Assembly (NCBI GenBank): GCA_025769875.1
Contig: JAGFNK010000062.1
Location: 100,248-164,247, forward strand
Length of the DNA: 64,000 bases
Reading direction: 5' to 3'
Source: Russula earlei
Lineage: Eukaryota; Basidiomycota; Agaricomycetes; Russulales; Russulaceae
Shown here: one piece after another, positions 45,798 to 57,317 of the stretch
Layout: each line of letters opens with the position of its first letter
Position numbering within the stretch: the first letter of the stretch is position 1
The notes under the pieces: model-generated
Seen by the model: only the letters and a program-made list of their open reading frames with translations
Databases searched by the model: none
Told to the model about the DNA's origin: nothing
Made by a program: the position numbers and the translations under genes

Positions 45798-46883
45798 TAG
45801 TGCTTCAAAGTCCAGTCAAGTCCAGTTTTTCCCACAATTTTGGTGTGACCATGACCATGACTGCCTGCCAGTAGTCTTTGGAATTTCGCAAAAATGTGAC
45901 ACCCGAATCCGGACTGTCGGACTTTGTCAGCAGAGTGGTGCTTGAACAGCCTTACAATTCAGAAAATAAATATAATTATTTGATGATAAGAATAAATTAC
46001 TTGATAACAGAAGTTGTCATACTCGATGGAAATTGGGGCATAACAGAGGGTCAATGTTGCACTGTGCTCTTCTACTGCAATGATGCCCAAGCCACATCCC
46101 ACTCCCTTGCACCTCTGCCATCCTGCCAGCAACAGACATCATGCCCTTGCAATCATGATGGGGATGCCCTCCCAACAAATCAGCACCACACAAAGGCTGA
46201 ACAGCCCTGCCAACACCACTCCCTTGTCACCTCCATCATCCTGCCAACACATGCCATGTGACTGTGATCCCCTTCACACATGTGTTCTCCAAGACACATG
46301 AGGGCCAAACAGCACCCAACACCACTCCCCCACCTTCATCATCTCACCTTCAACACATGCTGTGCCATCATGCACACACCCTCCCAACAAATTGATACAT
46401 GACACGAAGGCCAAATGGCCCTGCCCAATGCCACTCCCTTGCCACCTCTATCATGCCAGCACACACTGCACAATTGTGATTGCCTTTGTGAGTGCATTCT
46501 CCTGACAAACCAGTGAACCCCAAAATGAAGGGCAAATGGTCCCACCTAATGCCACCCTCAATGTCACTGAGCAGCATTGTGGCTTTCAGGTGCTTTCTTT
46601 CATTTTACCTTCTTTTCTTCTTTTCTTCCTTTTTCTTTTCTTCATGTTCTCACCTCTGGTCTAGGGTATGCAGGACTGCCCTGGTGGACCTCCAGAATTG
46701 GAACCATCACAGCACACATGGCAGAGACAATGCTCCACATGCCACAGCTGCTCCCCTAGTGCCTGCATGCTCATCATGCACTCAACCCCACCACCATCAT
46801 CCCACCCACAATACACATCACACAATTGCAGTCACCTTCATGCATGCTCACCCACCTCTGACTTGATTTGTTGTGCTTCTAGG
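45798..46883 (+). repeat. hAT-like terminal sequence and degenerate minisatellite
   Basis: The first 50 or so bases (TAGTGCTTCAAAGTCCAGTC...) are identical to the left end of the element at 52861. The matching right end was not found, so it is probably truncated. From about 46147 to 46560 an imperfect tandem repeat of roughly 115-130 bp occurs at least three times (recurring CCAACACCACTCCC, CACCTCCATCATCCTGCC and AACACATGC-type segments). No gene is seen. Confidence 0.55.
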
Positions 46884-47145
46884 TGTTAGGATTCTCGTGT
46901 TCGTGTCTGCTTACCTATGCTTTGATGACTCATCCTTGCTTACTGCTGCTTACTCATCCTTCTTACTGTTGCTTAGTGATTCGCTTACTCACTTGTTTAC
47001 CAATTGCTTATTCATTACTTACTTCTTGATGACAGATACTAGGAAAGAATGACTCATGTGTGAGTCATTTCTGACACTCTCGAATTGCACTCTACATTTT
47101 CGAATACTACTGGTTCTCAGCTCTCTGCTCTCTAAGTTTCATATG

Positions 47146-47182
<37 letters not shown>

Positions 47183-47567
47183 GAAAGTGTTTATTCTGGT
47201 AGTTAAGTACGGTAACTACTCAGAATAAGTGTTAGATAGCAGGAGAAAAAGGTTCAGCCCTATCTAACGCGCTGTAGCCAGTGCGCGGACCGGAGTTTCA
47301 TATGAATTGGATCAGCTGTTATCAAGATATCGTATAAATACTCAGATGTACCAAGAGTCAAGCCTTACACTCAACTTACTTTCTTACAAGAAATAACTAT
47401 CTTGTCAAAACTAAACTCAAGTCATCACTCTAAGTGAAAGAGGCTCCTCTCTTCTCTTGCATCCACTCTTCCTGAGATAATATCAATGGACTTGAAGTCT
47501 AGTGCTTGAACCATATCAAGCAACTCTTTCACTAAGAGTTGGTAACAAGATCAGTCAGATCTTAACA
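46884..47567 (+). repeat. Solo LTR, family A, interrupted by a retroposon
   Basis: TGTTAGGATTCTCG...AGATCTTAACA flanked by the perfect duplication CTAGG (46879-46883 and 47568-47572). Without the retroposon it is about 525 bp. Confidence 0.93.
47150..47293 (-). mobile_element. Short poly(A) retroposon with 15-bp target duplication
   Basis: A 144-bp insertion that begins with a run of about 32 T on the plus strand and is flanked by AGTTTCATATGAATT at 47135-47149 and 47294-47308. Read on the minus strand it ends in AGAATAAACACTTTCC followed by poly(A), a polyadenylation-like end. This is the hallmark of target-primed reverse transcription by a LINE: a SINE, a 5'-truncated LINE or a processed transcript fragment. 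The body (with CCGGTCCGCGCACTGGC at its 5' end) is not recognised. Confidence 0.85.
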
Positions 47568-47572
47568 CTAGG

Positions 47573-48498
47573 CTTTTCCTTTCTTTCTTTTCTCTTTGTT
47601 TTTTTCTTCCCTTTTCTATTAGCTACTCAACTTTGGTCTATAAACATGTACCTTTGAGTAGGCTAGTCTACAATATACAATAATAGAACCTGAGTTCTAT
47701 CATTCTGAGTCCTGCATGTGGTCCTAACAGCACCAGCTTTCTTGGCATCAAGTTGAGCCCTTAGATTAAGTTTAAATATTATTTATTTTGTTGTACTTAA
47801 TTCTTGAATACACCATTATGAAACTTAGGAATTGTGTGTAATTATCATCTGTGTTTGAAAACAATTGCAGAGTTGATGGGAATTACCTTGAGGAGCCAAG
47901 TTGGTGGGGCACTTGCCTTTTCTGGAGCATGACACTTTTTGTGAAAAGACATCAACTCCTGCCAGTTTGCCCAATCCTGAAAAAACCAGACTGGACTGCA
48001 CATGACCAGTTGCATGTGGTCATTTGCAGTCATTTGACCAGTTCAGACCAGTCTCAACTGAAACTGGAAGATGACTGGTTGAAACCAGTTCTTGACCAGG
48101 TAAGTCATGTCACCCCCCTGCTGTCTCACACACCCACATGCCGCCATATCTCCCATTCACATTGCATTCACATCCCTCCCTCTCTTGTCTCAGTTGTTCC
48201 TCTCTCTATCTCTCCCTTCCACTTCCCTTCCTCTGTCATCCCTTCATTATCACTTGGGCCTCAACATCCCTTCCATCAAGATGCCATGCCCCATCCCTCA
48301 TGTGGCGCCACTCACCACATCATCTCAGATCCTGACACCCTATGAAAATGACTCCTCACACCACACCCCCTCACATACCCATCTTGCCTTCTCCCACTCT
48401 TCTGCCTGTTCTGCCTCTCCTCCTACTCTCTCCATGACCACCTCCCACCAATGCAGCCCCATCCATCAACCCCAAAACTGCAAACTGTCACCTCATGC
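47573..48498. other. Unassigned repeat-derived DNA
   Basis: No gene recognised. At about 47955-48100 a block rich in ACCAGT/ACTGGT motifs (GACTGGTTGAAACCAGTTCT) matches the internal left part of the hAT-like element at 52931-53068. The rest is C/T-rich low-complexity sequence with open but implausible frames. Confidence 0.5.
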
Positions 48499-49394
48499 TG
48501 TCATGAACCATTCTCCAGAGAGGGCCCTTGAAGGACCCTTCCTTATAGGAGGAAACCCAGCCTCTATGGTGTCACCCTGTTCACTCGAGCAAAAGGGGTG
48601 AGTAGAGGTGTCCACAATATCGCGCGTGCATTGTCGCGCGAGCAATTCTCGGCACAATCGACATGCAACAAGCCCCACTTAGAGACAACCCTTTTAGCAA
48701 TAAAGACAATACTAGGACCTTCCTAGGGACCCTTTAGGACGACTATAAGTGTTCTACAATAGACACTAACACGGTATCAAAGACCCTGCAACGTGTTATT
48801 AGACTAGCTCTAATAACCATAGAACAAACTATAAGAACTATATAAGAGGCCTTATAAGAATAACACTACTACAAGTCCTCAAATGACCGGCCCTAAACTA
48901 ACTAACAGGAAATGAATCAGGTGTTTGCACGCGTACTAAAAGCAGTGAACACATGGACGATGAAAGCTCTTACTCATCAAGAGGAGCCTTCTTACTCAGC
49001 AGCTTACTGAGCATGACTGAGCATGCTCAGTAAGTGTACTCCGACTTCTTACTCATCATCCTATTGTGCTTGATAACAAGGTTAAGACTTGTTCCCTATT
49101 TAGCAGTTCTCTTGTAGTATATAAGCGCTCAATAAAGTAGCGGACAGTCCTCAGACTGTCCATTTGTTTACGGCACTCTCCATTCCTGGGATACTCCTTT
49201 AAGGACCGTCCCCTTGTGACTATCCTGGCCTTCTCTCTGCATAACTGTTCGACTCTCACAGTAACAATACCCCTCTGGTATTTGTTACTACTCTGGACTC
49301 TACTCCTTGCCCACGCCATCTTGGACGTCTATCGACTCGTCTCCAAGCTTATCCCTCGCTCTTGAACTGGATAGTTCAACAGTGAGTCTTGACA
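48499..49394 (+). repeat. Solo LTR, family G, copy 3
   Basis: 896 bp, TGTCATGAACCATTC...GTGAGTCTTGACA, flanked by the perfect duplication CATGC (48494-48498 and 49395-49399). TATATAA (49118-49124) precedes the hairpin GGACAGTC-CTCA-GACTGTCC (49142-49161). Confidence 0.93.
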
Positions 49395-49399
49395 CATGC

Positions 49400-49783
49400 T
49401 CTGTGGTCTGGCCGTCCTTTCAACCCTTGCTTTCCCTTTCATCGTGCCTCTCGGTTGCCATGTTTTTTTCTTTCCTGCCTTTCATTCACCTTGCTACCAC
49501 TCCTCACTCACCTCTGTCTTTCATCACGTCTCACTCCTTCTCTCAACCAGCCTCGCCTGCCTTTCATTCCCTCCAACGATCAGGACACATGATGCATCCA
49601 CTCCTCGCCTCTGAACAATTCTACTTTGTGTTCTCCTCATCCTCCACCACCCACATCATCACCCCTGCCCGTCGCCTTTCAAATGGGCCTTTGTTGTGCC
49701 TTCATCTTTCATCCCCTTTCTGTCTCCTCTTGCCACTTGTCAGATTGCCCATCACACATGGCTCGAGCCCCATGCCCCCTGCC
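49400..49783. other. Unassigned C/T-rich DNA
   Basis: No recognised gene or repeat. Pyrimidine bias leaves several frames open by chance. Confidence 0.5.
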
Positions 49784-50293
49784 TGTTAGGACTCTTGCAT
49801 TCTTGTCTGCCTGCTTACCTATGCTTTGATGACTCATTCCTGCTTATTAGTGCTTAGTGATTCGCTTACTGATTGATTACTGGCTTGCTTACTCATTGCT
49901 TACTGATTGATGACAGATACTAGGAAAGAATGACTCATGTGTGAGTCATTCCTGACACTCTTGAATTGCGCTTTATATTTTTGGATACTACTGGTTCTCA
50001 GCTATGTGCTCCCTGAGTTTTGTACAAATTGGATCGGCTGTTATTGAGAAATTGTATAAATACTTGGATGTACCAAGAGTCAAGCCTTATGCTTGACTTA
50101 CTCTTTTACAAGAAACAATTATCTTGCCAAACTCTCTAAAGACCAAGTCATTGCTCTAAGTGAAAGGGGCCCTTCTCATCTCTCACATCTACACTTCCTG
50201 AGATAATATCAAAGGATTCGAAGTCTAGTGCTTGAACTATATCACGCAACTCTTTCACTAAGAGCCAGTAATAAGATCTACCAGATCTTAACA
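49784..50293 (+). repeat. Solo LTR, family A, last copy
   Basis: 510 bp, TGTTAGGACTCTTGC...AGATCTTAACA. Flanks are CTGCC and CTCCC, one mismatch in five. Confidence 0.88.
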
Positions 50294-51009
50294 CTCCCAC
50301 TCATCTCATGCACACCTCAGTCACCATCACCACCACCGCTGGATGCCTCATCCTGTCCACCTCCATTGCCTTGATGATGACCCTCAGAGCAGTAATAGAA
50401 AAAATGAGCATTTTGGGCTATGAGGTATGATACCCTGCTCTGACTCCCCTTACGATTGCCTCAGTTTTCTTTCACCTTATGATCGCCTATGTTCTCTTTC
50501 ACTTTACAATTCCCTTTGTTCTCCTTTGCCTTAAAATACACTACTACACTCTGCCACCATGATGAAGCTCCATTTACATGCTCTGTATGCATCTTGCCCA
50601 CATCTCCTCTGTCTCTCGCCTTTCTTCTCCTACTTCCCTTCCAAATCCTGATGATGCCATTTAGTGTAAATACATAGGATGAACAATGCAAACAGTTTGT
50701 AAAAACCCCTCTTAATGAACAAACAATCTCACATGTCACTTCTCTCAAAATGCACATGCACGGACATGCCCACTCTCTGGCTTTGCCCTCCCTGTCCACT
50801 GCCATTTGCACCTGCCCGAGGATGCACCGTCCATCTGCATGCTGCCTTGCATGCATGCACAGTGCTGTCTCCCATGTTTGCATCCCTTACCCATACAATG
50901 TCAACTTCCCCTCCCCTTACTTCTCGTCCTTCACACCCTCGATACTCATGGTTTAGCTTTGTAGCCCCAACTTTGTATATAAACTCTTAGACACAATAAT
51001 AAAGTGCTT
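50294..51009. other. Unassigned DNA with a promoter-like TATA box
   Basis: A triple repeat of TTCTCTTTCACTTTA-like units (about 50465-50535) gives the KVKEN repeats of a spurious minus-strand frame. GTATATAAACTC near 50975 with AATAAAGTGC near 51000 resembles the TATA/R region of an LTR, but no LTR ends were found. No gene. Confidence 0.4.
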
Positions 51010-52860
51010 ACTCTAAAACAAACTTGTCTCAAGCACTTCAGCCCCTTTGTCACCAGCAAGAAAGTCCCCATATTCTGTGAGACCTACCTTGTCAACATGT
51101 GCTGAATTCCAAGCTGCAATATCAGCAATGTCCTTGTGCCATGCAAACTTCATAAGTTGCAACTCTTCGAATCTTTGTGAGCCAAGGGATGCCTGATGGT
51201 CATTAGCCACCTGCTTTCCAGCAGAGAAGAGCCATTCACATGGAATGGAAGAGGCTTAGCATGGAAGAACATCAAGTGTGATGCATGCAAGTGTTGAATA
51301 CACTTGGGCATGATCCCATCATGGAATAAGGGTGAAAATCAAGATGAGGGAAGCACAACTTGACATACCTGCCATGACTCAACCTCAACAATATCTGTAT
51401 CCTTCATGACATCAGGAGGTATGTCATCCAGGTATCACCTCAATTCCAAGGCCCATTCTTCATTGGCATCTCTAGAATCATGCAACTGTCAAAACCAATC
51501 AAACTCAGATAGAAGGGGATTGCAACAAAGGCTTGCAGCACTATCATCATCCATAGCTTGTGTGGCTCTTGGTTGGCACTGGTGATATTGCTCCATCTAC
51601 AGTTGTAAAGGATCAGTCTATGTGCTGTAAAACCTTGGAACTTGAACACACCGCTTTCTCCAATATCCAACGCACCTCTAGCTGCCAGTTCTTTGCATCG
51701 ACATTACCATTTCTCCATTCCACTGCTTGCTCCATGGTGCCACCCCAAGCCATTTCAATGTAGTCCAGTTTGTAGTAGGGGTGGAGGACTGGGTTCATGC
51801 ATCAGTTATGTTCAAATGAGATGTGATAAAAGAAGCTTACCAAGTGCCAGCACATAGATAGGCTTTTCATCAAAGCAAGAATAGTACTTCTGAAGCTTTG
51901 TAAGTCTATTGTTCATCACATCATGGTACAATGAAAAGTGATCATCCTAGGATTTGGCCTCCCAAGCAGTCTGTAGTTGTTCTATCACAGGGAGGGCACA
52001 CCACAAAGTGGGAAGTTGCTCAGATGAGAAGTAGTGCTGTATATTGTTGGAATCCTATCAACACTGTTAAGTTTGCCACTGGCCATCAGATAAACACAAA
52101 CATACCTTCAAAATCTCGCATGCATCCCTCACACATCTCCAATCCCTGTCTGAGAATCAAAATGCACTCCATCTGATCTTCTTTGTGATCATCCTATTGT
52201 GTCGTATGGTGGTAATTGGGACAAATAAAGTATCAGCAGAGTTTAGGAATAGATTGATTGGCTACATATGCTCAATCAGTGCCATGCACCATAAGTTCCA
52301 TAACAAAGCATGGTGACTTGCCTGCCATAGTTTGTATGAATGATGAAACATTAAGTATGCTGAACCCCACCAAACATTGCTGTGAAGTGGTATCTTGAGT
52401 GGCGTGTCAATCTTGCATTGAGTTTGAAGCTTCTCAAAGTATTCAATCCGCTGTCCCAAGGCCTGAATCTGAGAAGATAATTTAAGTTTGTTTCATGGGA
52501 ATAGCTGGCATTGACATGCCTTGATTGTGATGGTATGGACAGCTGCGATAACATCCAATGATCCACCAAGAACATGGTTATCTGGTGAATCTGGATCATA
52601 TTCCCAGATGGCAGTTGCTGTCTCGACTGCGGAAATCTTTGCTATATGGCTCATCATGGCCACATTGGTGAGGTTGACTACATGCTCAAGACACCTGACA
52701 CAGTGAATGGGGTTATTGGACTCAAACATTACTAAAGAGATATGGGTACTCACGGAAATTGATTCTCCTTGGCCCTCCACTCTTGGTACCCTCGACGATG
52801 GTGAAAGGACTTGATTGTCTCACATGTTGCATTGTTGTTTGAGGCATTGTCGAGCATCAC
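51010..52860 (-). pseudogene. hAT-family transposase relic
   Basis: On the minus strand, in order: MLDNASNNNAT (about 52855-52820), CLEHVVNLTNVAMM (about 52695), RIEYFEKLQTQCKIDTPLKI and VWWGSAYLMFHHSYKL (about 52455-52340), LHPYYKLDYIEMAWG (about 51790-51745), and the C-terminal dimerisation block PCEWLFSAGKQVANDHQASL then GSQRFEELQLMKFAWH (about 51235-51120). This order is that of hAT transposases; the usual CER/LFS arginine reads tryptophan. Many frameshifts and stops interrupt it. The N-terminal zinc-finger part is missing because another element is inserted at 52861. It cannot be active. Confidence 0.85.
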
Positions 52861-55000
52861 TAGTGCTTCAAAGTCCAGTCAAGTCCAGTTTTTCCCACAA
52901 TTTTGGTGTGACTGTGACCCTGACTGGCTGCCAGTTTTCCCAATCCTCAAAACACCAGACCAGACTGCATATGACTGGTTACATGCAGTCATTTGCAGTC
53001 AATTGACCAGTTCAGCCTAGTCCCAACCAAAACTGGAGGATGACTGGTTGAAACCAGTTCTTGACCCAGGAACAGCTGCACTCACCTAACCTTTCCCTTG
53101 CATGATCATTGCCACCATGCTGCCACTTCCCTCTCTCTCATGTCACCGCCACTTTCCACCAACACCCTCATTGCATGCACTGTAAGGTGGGTTCCCACTG
53201 GCTTGGGAATCACACAGTGCACTACTTTCATGTGCTCCCTCCCTCCATGCATGCTGGGAAAATGCTGACACACAAATCCATGATGACACAACTGCACTTC
53301 CCACGTGCGCAAAAATTGTGCGTTAAGCTGTACTTTTTTTTTTCTCTCTCATCTGGCCAATCCCTAGACTCAAGACCCTGATGGCATGCAACCCATCTTG
53401 TCCCATGAGCACAACTTTCATGCCTTGAGCCATGTGTGTTTTTTCTTTCTCTTTCTTTCATTTTCACAGCTTTCTGATTCATTCCGCTTTGCAGGCTGCA
53501 TTTTTGTTCATACCACACCCACCCACTCGTGTGCCACAGCCTATGTTTGCCATCACCACCATGCCTCCTCCCTCACCTCATCTCACTCTGTCACCACCTC
53601 TGCCTGGCATGCACATGCAATGTGTCTTTTCCCACATGCACAATTTTCACACATTGAGCCATGTGCATTTTTTTCTTTCTTTCTTTCATTTTTATGGCTT
53701 TCTGATTCATTCCACTTTGCAGGCTGTTTTCACATGCTTGTGTTTGTTCTGTGGTGCCCCCCCACTCATGTGCCACAGCCCATCACTACCATGCCTCCTC
53801 CCTCACCTTGTCTCACCTTGTCTCCACCTCTGCCTCAAACATGCACACAGAACATCTAGGTATAGGAAGAGGTTCACACTATGACAGGTTATGACCAGTC
53901 ATCTGGTCTGGTCTAAGGTGAATCATGGCTGGTCATGGAATCGGGTGCGGGAGTGGAATGGACAAAGTGATGTGACACTCCATTCCTTCCATCCTTTGCT
54001 ACCAACTGCACACTCACACTACCACCTTGCACCCAACGTTAAGACCTCAACTGCATTGCCCACCCCTTGCCACTGACCACATGCCCATACCACGCCCCAG
54101 CTCACACAATGTTTTTGCGTCTCAAGCCTTTCACCTGCTGAAGCCCATCATGTTCATCATGTTGCAGCCATCAATTAGCATTGCCACCATGTCCTGCATG
54201 CATTTGAGATGTGCCCTCTCTCATTCAGCCTTCTTCACAGCCTTCTTCTCTGTGTGCATGGCCAGCTCCTCATCTCGGATTTCAGTGAGCCACTTGTCAA
54301 AGTCAAACACTTTCACTTGAGATGCTTCCTTGGTCTGCACGTGGAGGGAGGTAATTTTAGTGCAGACCTGCTTGAGGGTAGACTGTTCCAACCACGTCAT
54401 CTGTCCAAGTGCATGCAGATCTGTTCATGTCATTCATTCCTCACCACACCCTCAACCACCTTGCCTGTCCCAATCCTCTGATTCCCTTTCACCATTCCAT
54501 TTACTTTATTATCTTCTACTCTTTGTACTTCCCCCATGTATATAAAACCCTTAGCTACTCTGAAGTAAAGAGAGAGAAGAATAAGATCCCCTTTCCTTTG
54601 ACATCTGCCTCTGCTTGAATGAAGAACTTCAAACAACCAAGTGTGTGATACCAGCTCCTCTCTCCCCTTCTTGCTCCCACCTCTGGTTCCTCAGTTGATG
54701 TCCACTTAATGGTCCAACAACCCTGCTCTTTCACATTTGTGCATCTCCAGACACCACACTGGTGGTCTAGAGCTTGCCTAAAGCTGTGACCATAGTCCTC
54801 AAACCCATGAAATCTTGACAGAAATCCCAGGCACACCAGGCACACCAGTCTTGACCAGTTTTTATCAGTCTTGAAAGTTGATGTGACTGTGACTGAACAT
54901 TCTACAATCCAGTTTGACCTTGACTGAAAGTTCATTCATGATCAGTCAGGTTCAGTCAAGCAGTTTTTTGCAGTCAATGTGACCTGACCTGAAAGCACTA
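52861..55000. mobile_element. Non-autonomous hAT-like element
   Basis: The left end TAGTGCTTCAAAG and right end ...GAAAGCACTA (inverted TAGTGCTTTC) form short terminal inverted repeats. The subterminal DNA is full of ACCAGT, ACTGGT and CAGTCAAG motifs. The flanking octamers AGCATCAC (52853-52860) and AACATAAC (55001-55008) agree at six of eight positions, acceptable for an aged 8-bp hAT duplication. The element interrupts the hAT transposase relic. No coding region is believed inside. Confidence 0.6.
53409..53860. repeat. Tandem duplication, about 229 bp, two copies
   Basis: Copies start at 53409 and 53638 (GCACAAYTTTCA), with collinear landmarks: a TTTCTTTCTTTCATTTT tract, GGCTTTCTGATTCATTCC, TTTGCAGGCTG and CATGCCTCCTCCCTCACC (53560 and 53790). 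It lies inside the hAT-like element. Confidence 0.85.
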
Positions 55001-55839
55001 AACATAACATTGTTTTTTGTTATTCAAAATGTTACACATTTGTCAGTCACAAAAGGGTATTTTCCACCTAAGCATAAACTCAAATCTTGCAGTTTCAATT
55101 TTTTTGTGATTTTGTTTCACACAAGCTCTTGAAATAATTTACAATTTTTATAACATAATGTATGTTCTAAAATCTTGTCAACACTATTTACTTATTTCAT
55201 CATTTTGTAACAGGAATCTATTCTAACAATATCTAAAATGAAATTTCACAAATTATTTGCTACAAATTTGTATTAAAATAATAAATTTTGTTGTTCACAT
55301 AAGTTGATTTCCCAACCAGTGAAAAGGTAGTAAAGACGTTAAAGTCTGTTAAAGTAGTTATGTCCCAAACTGACATTGGATGGAGAACTCTTAACTTTAG
55401 CAGTAGCCCCATTAGAGTGTAAATTGTAGATTGGTTGATAGCCCTAAGGCTGGCTGACATGACTTTCTGACTTTCAAGAACTTTACAGAACTTATGTGGC
55501 TTTCTCAACTTTCTTGGCTATATAGTTGATATCTGGGTCATGACCTTCTAGAATTAGGATCAGTCTAAGCAACCATTGACTTTTAAACCACCTTTTGACT
55601 CCATAAAGACTTTATAAAGCTAAAAAAGATTTATGTTATTTTTCTGATGCATTGATCACAAGCACCTTGATACATAGAGGAACTTATAAGATATAACACA
55701 AAGAGACTAAATTCAGTGTATGAAAGCCATGCATTAGAATACAATGATGCATAATATACAATGGATGAGAACAATGGTATGCAACCACAAAATAAGCACA
55801 AGGCCATGAGACATGCGTCACCTAGAAGAAAAGCCACAG
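55001..55839. other. AT-rich border region
   Basis: AT-rich sequence with no recognised gene or mobile element. It forms the transition from transposon-derived to CpG-rich genic DNA at about 55,810. Confidence 0.5.
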
Positions 55840-55965
55840 CTATGCGAGGGACAACCCGTTGACAGCTTCCCCAGTCCCATCAACCTCTCGATCTTCGTCG
55901 TCTATCCGTCTGCTCATACGCATCGGTCGCGTGATTGGGCTAGCCAGGCCCATCGATGCACGCAT
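55840..55965 (-). pseudogene. Truncated 5' end of an unknown gene
   Basis: In CpG-rich sequence, a minus-strand ATG at 55965 opens 41 codons (MRASMGLASPITRPMRMSRR, then IDDEDREVDGTGEAVNG) up to TAG at 55840-55842. A TATA box (TATATATA, about 56088-56096) lies about 125 bp upstream in the right direction. A pyrimidine-rich acceptor-like tract ending TTCTAG follows the stop, and repeat-rich DNA begins right after. I read this as the first exon of a gene cut off by transposon-derived DNA. The product is not recognised. Confidence 0.35.
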
Positions 55966-56244
55966 CGTGGGACTCGCGAAGGGCAAGGTTCCGTTGTGTG
56001 AAATCGGGGATGATGCCACGGATCCTGTCGCAGAGGACGAGATGGGCAGGGGGATAGGACCACGTGACGAAGAGCCCGAGCGTGGGATATATATAGGGGA
56101 TAGAGACGTGTGGTTTTCGCGCAGGAGAGAGACCGAAGGGGAGACGGCACGGCGTTTGGAGGAAGTGGGATAAGGATCGAAGCGGTCATCATCTGATTCC
56201 GTAGCAGCGAGTCAGCAACGGGGGGAAGAGAGAATAAAACGGGA

Positions 56245-57317
56245 TTAAAACTTGCATTTTCGTTTACTCGTGCGCACAGCCGAGGACGATGTCGGAGGAG
56301 GTGTATATCTCCATTGGTGGAGCGAAGCTGCAGCGGGCGAGCCAAAAAGAGATGGAGGCTTCAACCGTATCGTGTTAGCACTACACGCAAAAATCATAAC
56401 AAAAGGAAGCACTGACCATGTCCACATCCATCGCGGCGCCGGGGCTATCAACGGATAGATCATCACCACACAGACTCCCGCTCACGCTTGCCGCTGGGGT
56501 GCGTGTCCTGATCGTGATGGGCTCTTGTGTCGGGGGCGCAAAGGCAAACGAGATGCTATCCGTCTCTTCGTAATCGCTGTCGTCACTAGGTGTCTGGCAG
56601 TGTTGAATGTCCCGCTCTTCGGAAACTTCTTCGGGATAGCGGCCTCTGTCCGACAGCGTGCGAGGAGTGCGCGGTTGCATCGGTAGCTCCGAAAATGAAG
56701 CAACGAGTCTTTGAAACTGTGCCTCAGACTTGACCTCGTTCTCATCCGGCCGAGAAGATTCTCTGACAAGATTCAGGATACGCGGCAGCTTAAGCTAGAG
56801 CGCGTCAGTTATGGTCGGCGGCGCTGAAAGATATCACGTGACATACCGGGTGGGAGAGGCGGCGAAGATGTGGGAGATATGAGGATTCGGCGATCACATC
56901 CATGCTGGATGACGATGGATTACGCGGGGGTGGCGTCTGAGGTCGACTGGTCTTCATCGCACTGTCACTATCTGTGCCTGCGTCTTTGTCTGCCTCAATG
57001 CCGTTCAGAGGTGGGGTAGCGTTCTCCGAGCCCTCAGAGGTAGAGCCAGAGTCCGCCCATATACGCTCCCTATCGACGTCAGAGGCAGACGAGGGGCGCA
57101 AGGGAGGAGTAAATGATGTGGCTAGTGGGCTTGACAGACGTGAATCGGAGAGGTATTTGGGCGCAAGGAGACTGGGGCGGCGAAACCGAAAAAGGAGAGG
57201 ATTCAGGCCTATGAAGTCGTCGCTGGGCGATTGGAGGGGAGATGAAGAAGCTCGGAGGGAAAAGTCCGTGGACGATGCGGGAAGAGAGGGTCTGGGACGT
57301 TGTGGGCTTTTGGACAT
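56245..57317 (-). CDS. Unknown disordered nuclear-type protein, three exons
   Basis: I read exons 57317-56847, 56794-56417 and 56358-56245 with introns of 52 and 58 bp (GTATGT...CTAG; GTCAGT...GCTAACA...GAAG), giving 320 residues. The protein is Ser/Pro/Asp-rich with several SP/TP sites (RPQTPPPRNPSSSS, QPRTPRTLSDRGRYPEE) and an acidic stretch (TPSDDSDYEETDS). It ends in a basic SKRKCKF that could be a nuclear signal. A possible helical segment, LKLPRILNLVRESSRPDENE, spans the second exon start. No known domain is recognised. The SP/TP density suggests phosphorylation by proline-directed kinases (inference). Frame continuity across both introns makes a real gene likely. Confidence 0.7.

Noticed and set aside
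46147..46560. CRISPR-like repeats
   Set aside because: Units are degenerate, 115-130 bp, with no short constant repeat or unique spacers, in a eukaryotic genome. It is a decayed minisatellite.
49307..49789. 160-codon plus-strand frame
   Set aside because: It crosses the end of a solo LTR and its target duplication into C/T-rich DNA and is open by composition only.
50461..50883. 140-codon minus-strand frame with KVKEN repeats
   Set aside because: The repeats come from a simple pyrimidine-rich tandem sequence. No domain, signal or splice structure supports a gene.
55914..56345. 143-codon minus-strand reading frame
   Set aside because: It runs through the 3' end of the disordered-protein gene in another frame and has no plausible start context. 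The 41-codon frame at 55965 with a TATA box upstream is a better reading.
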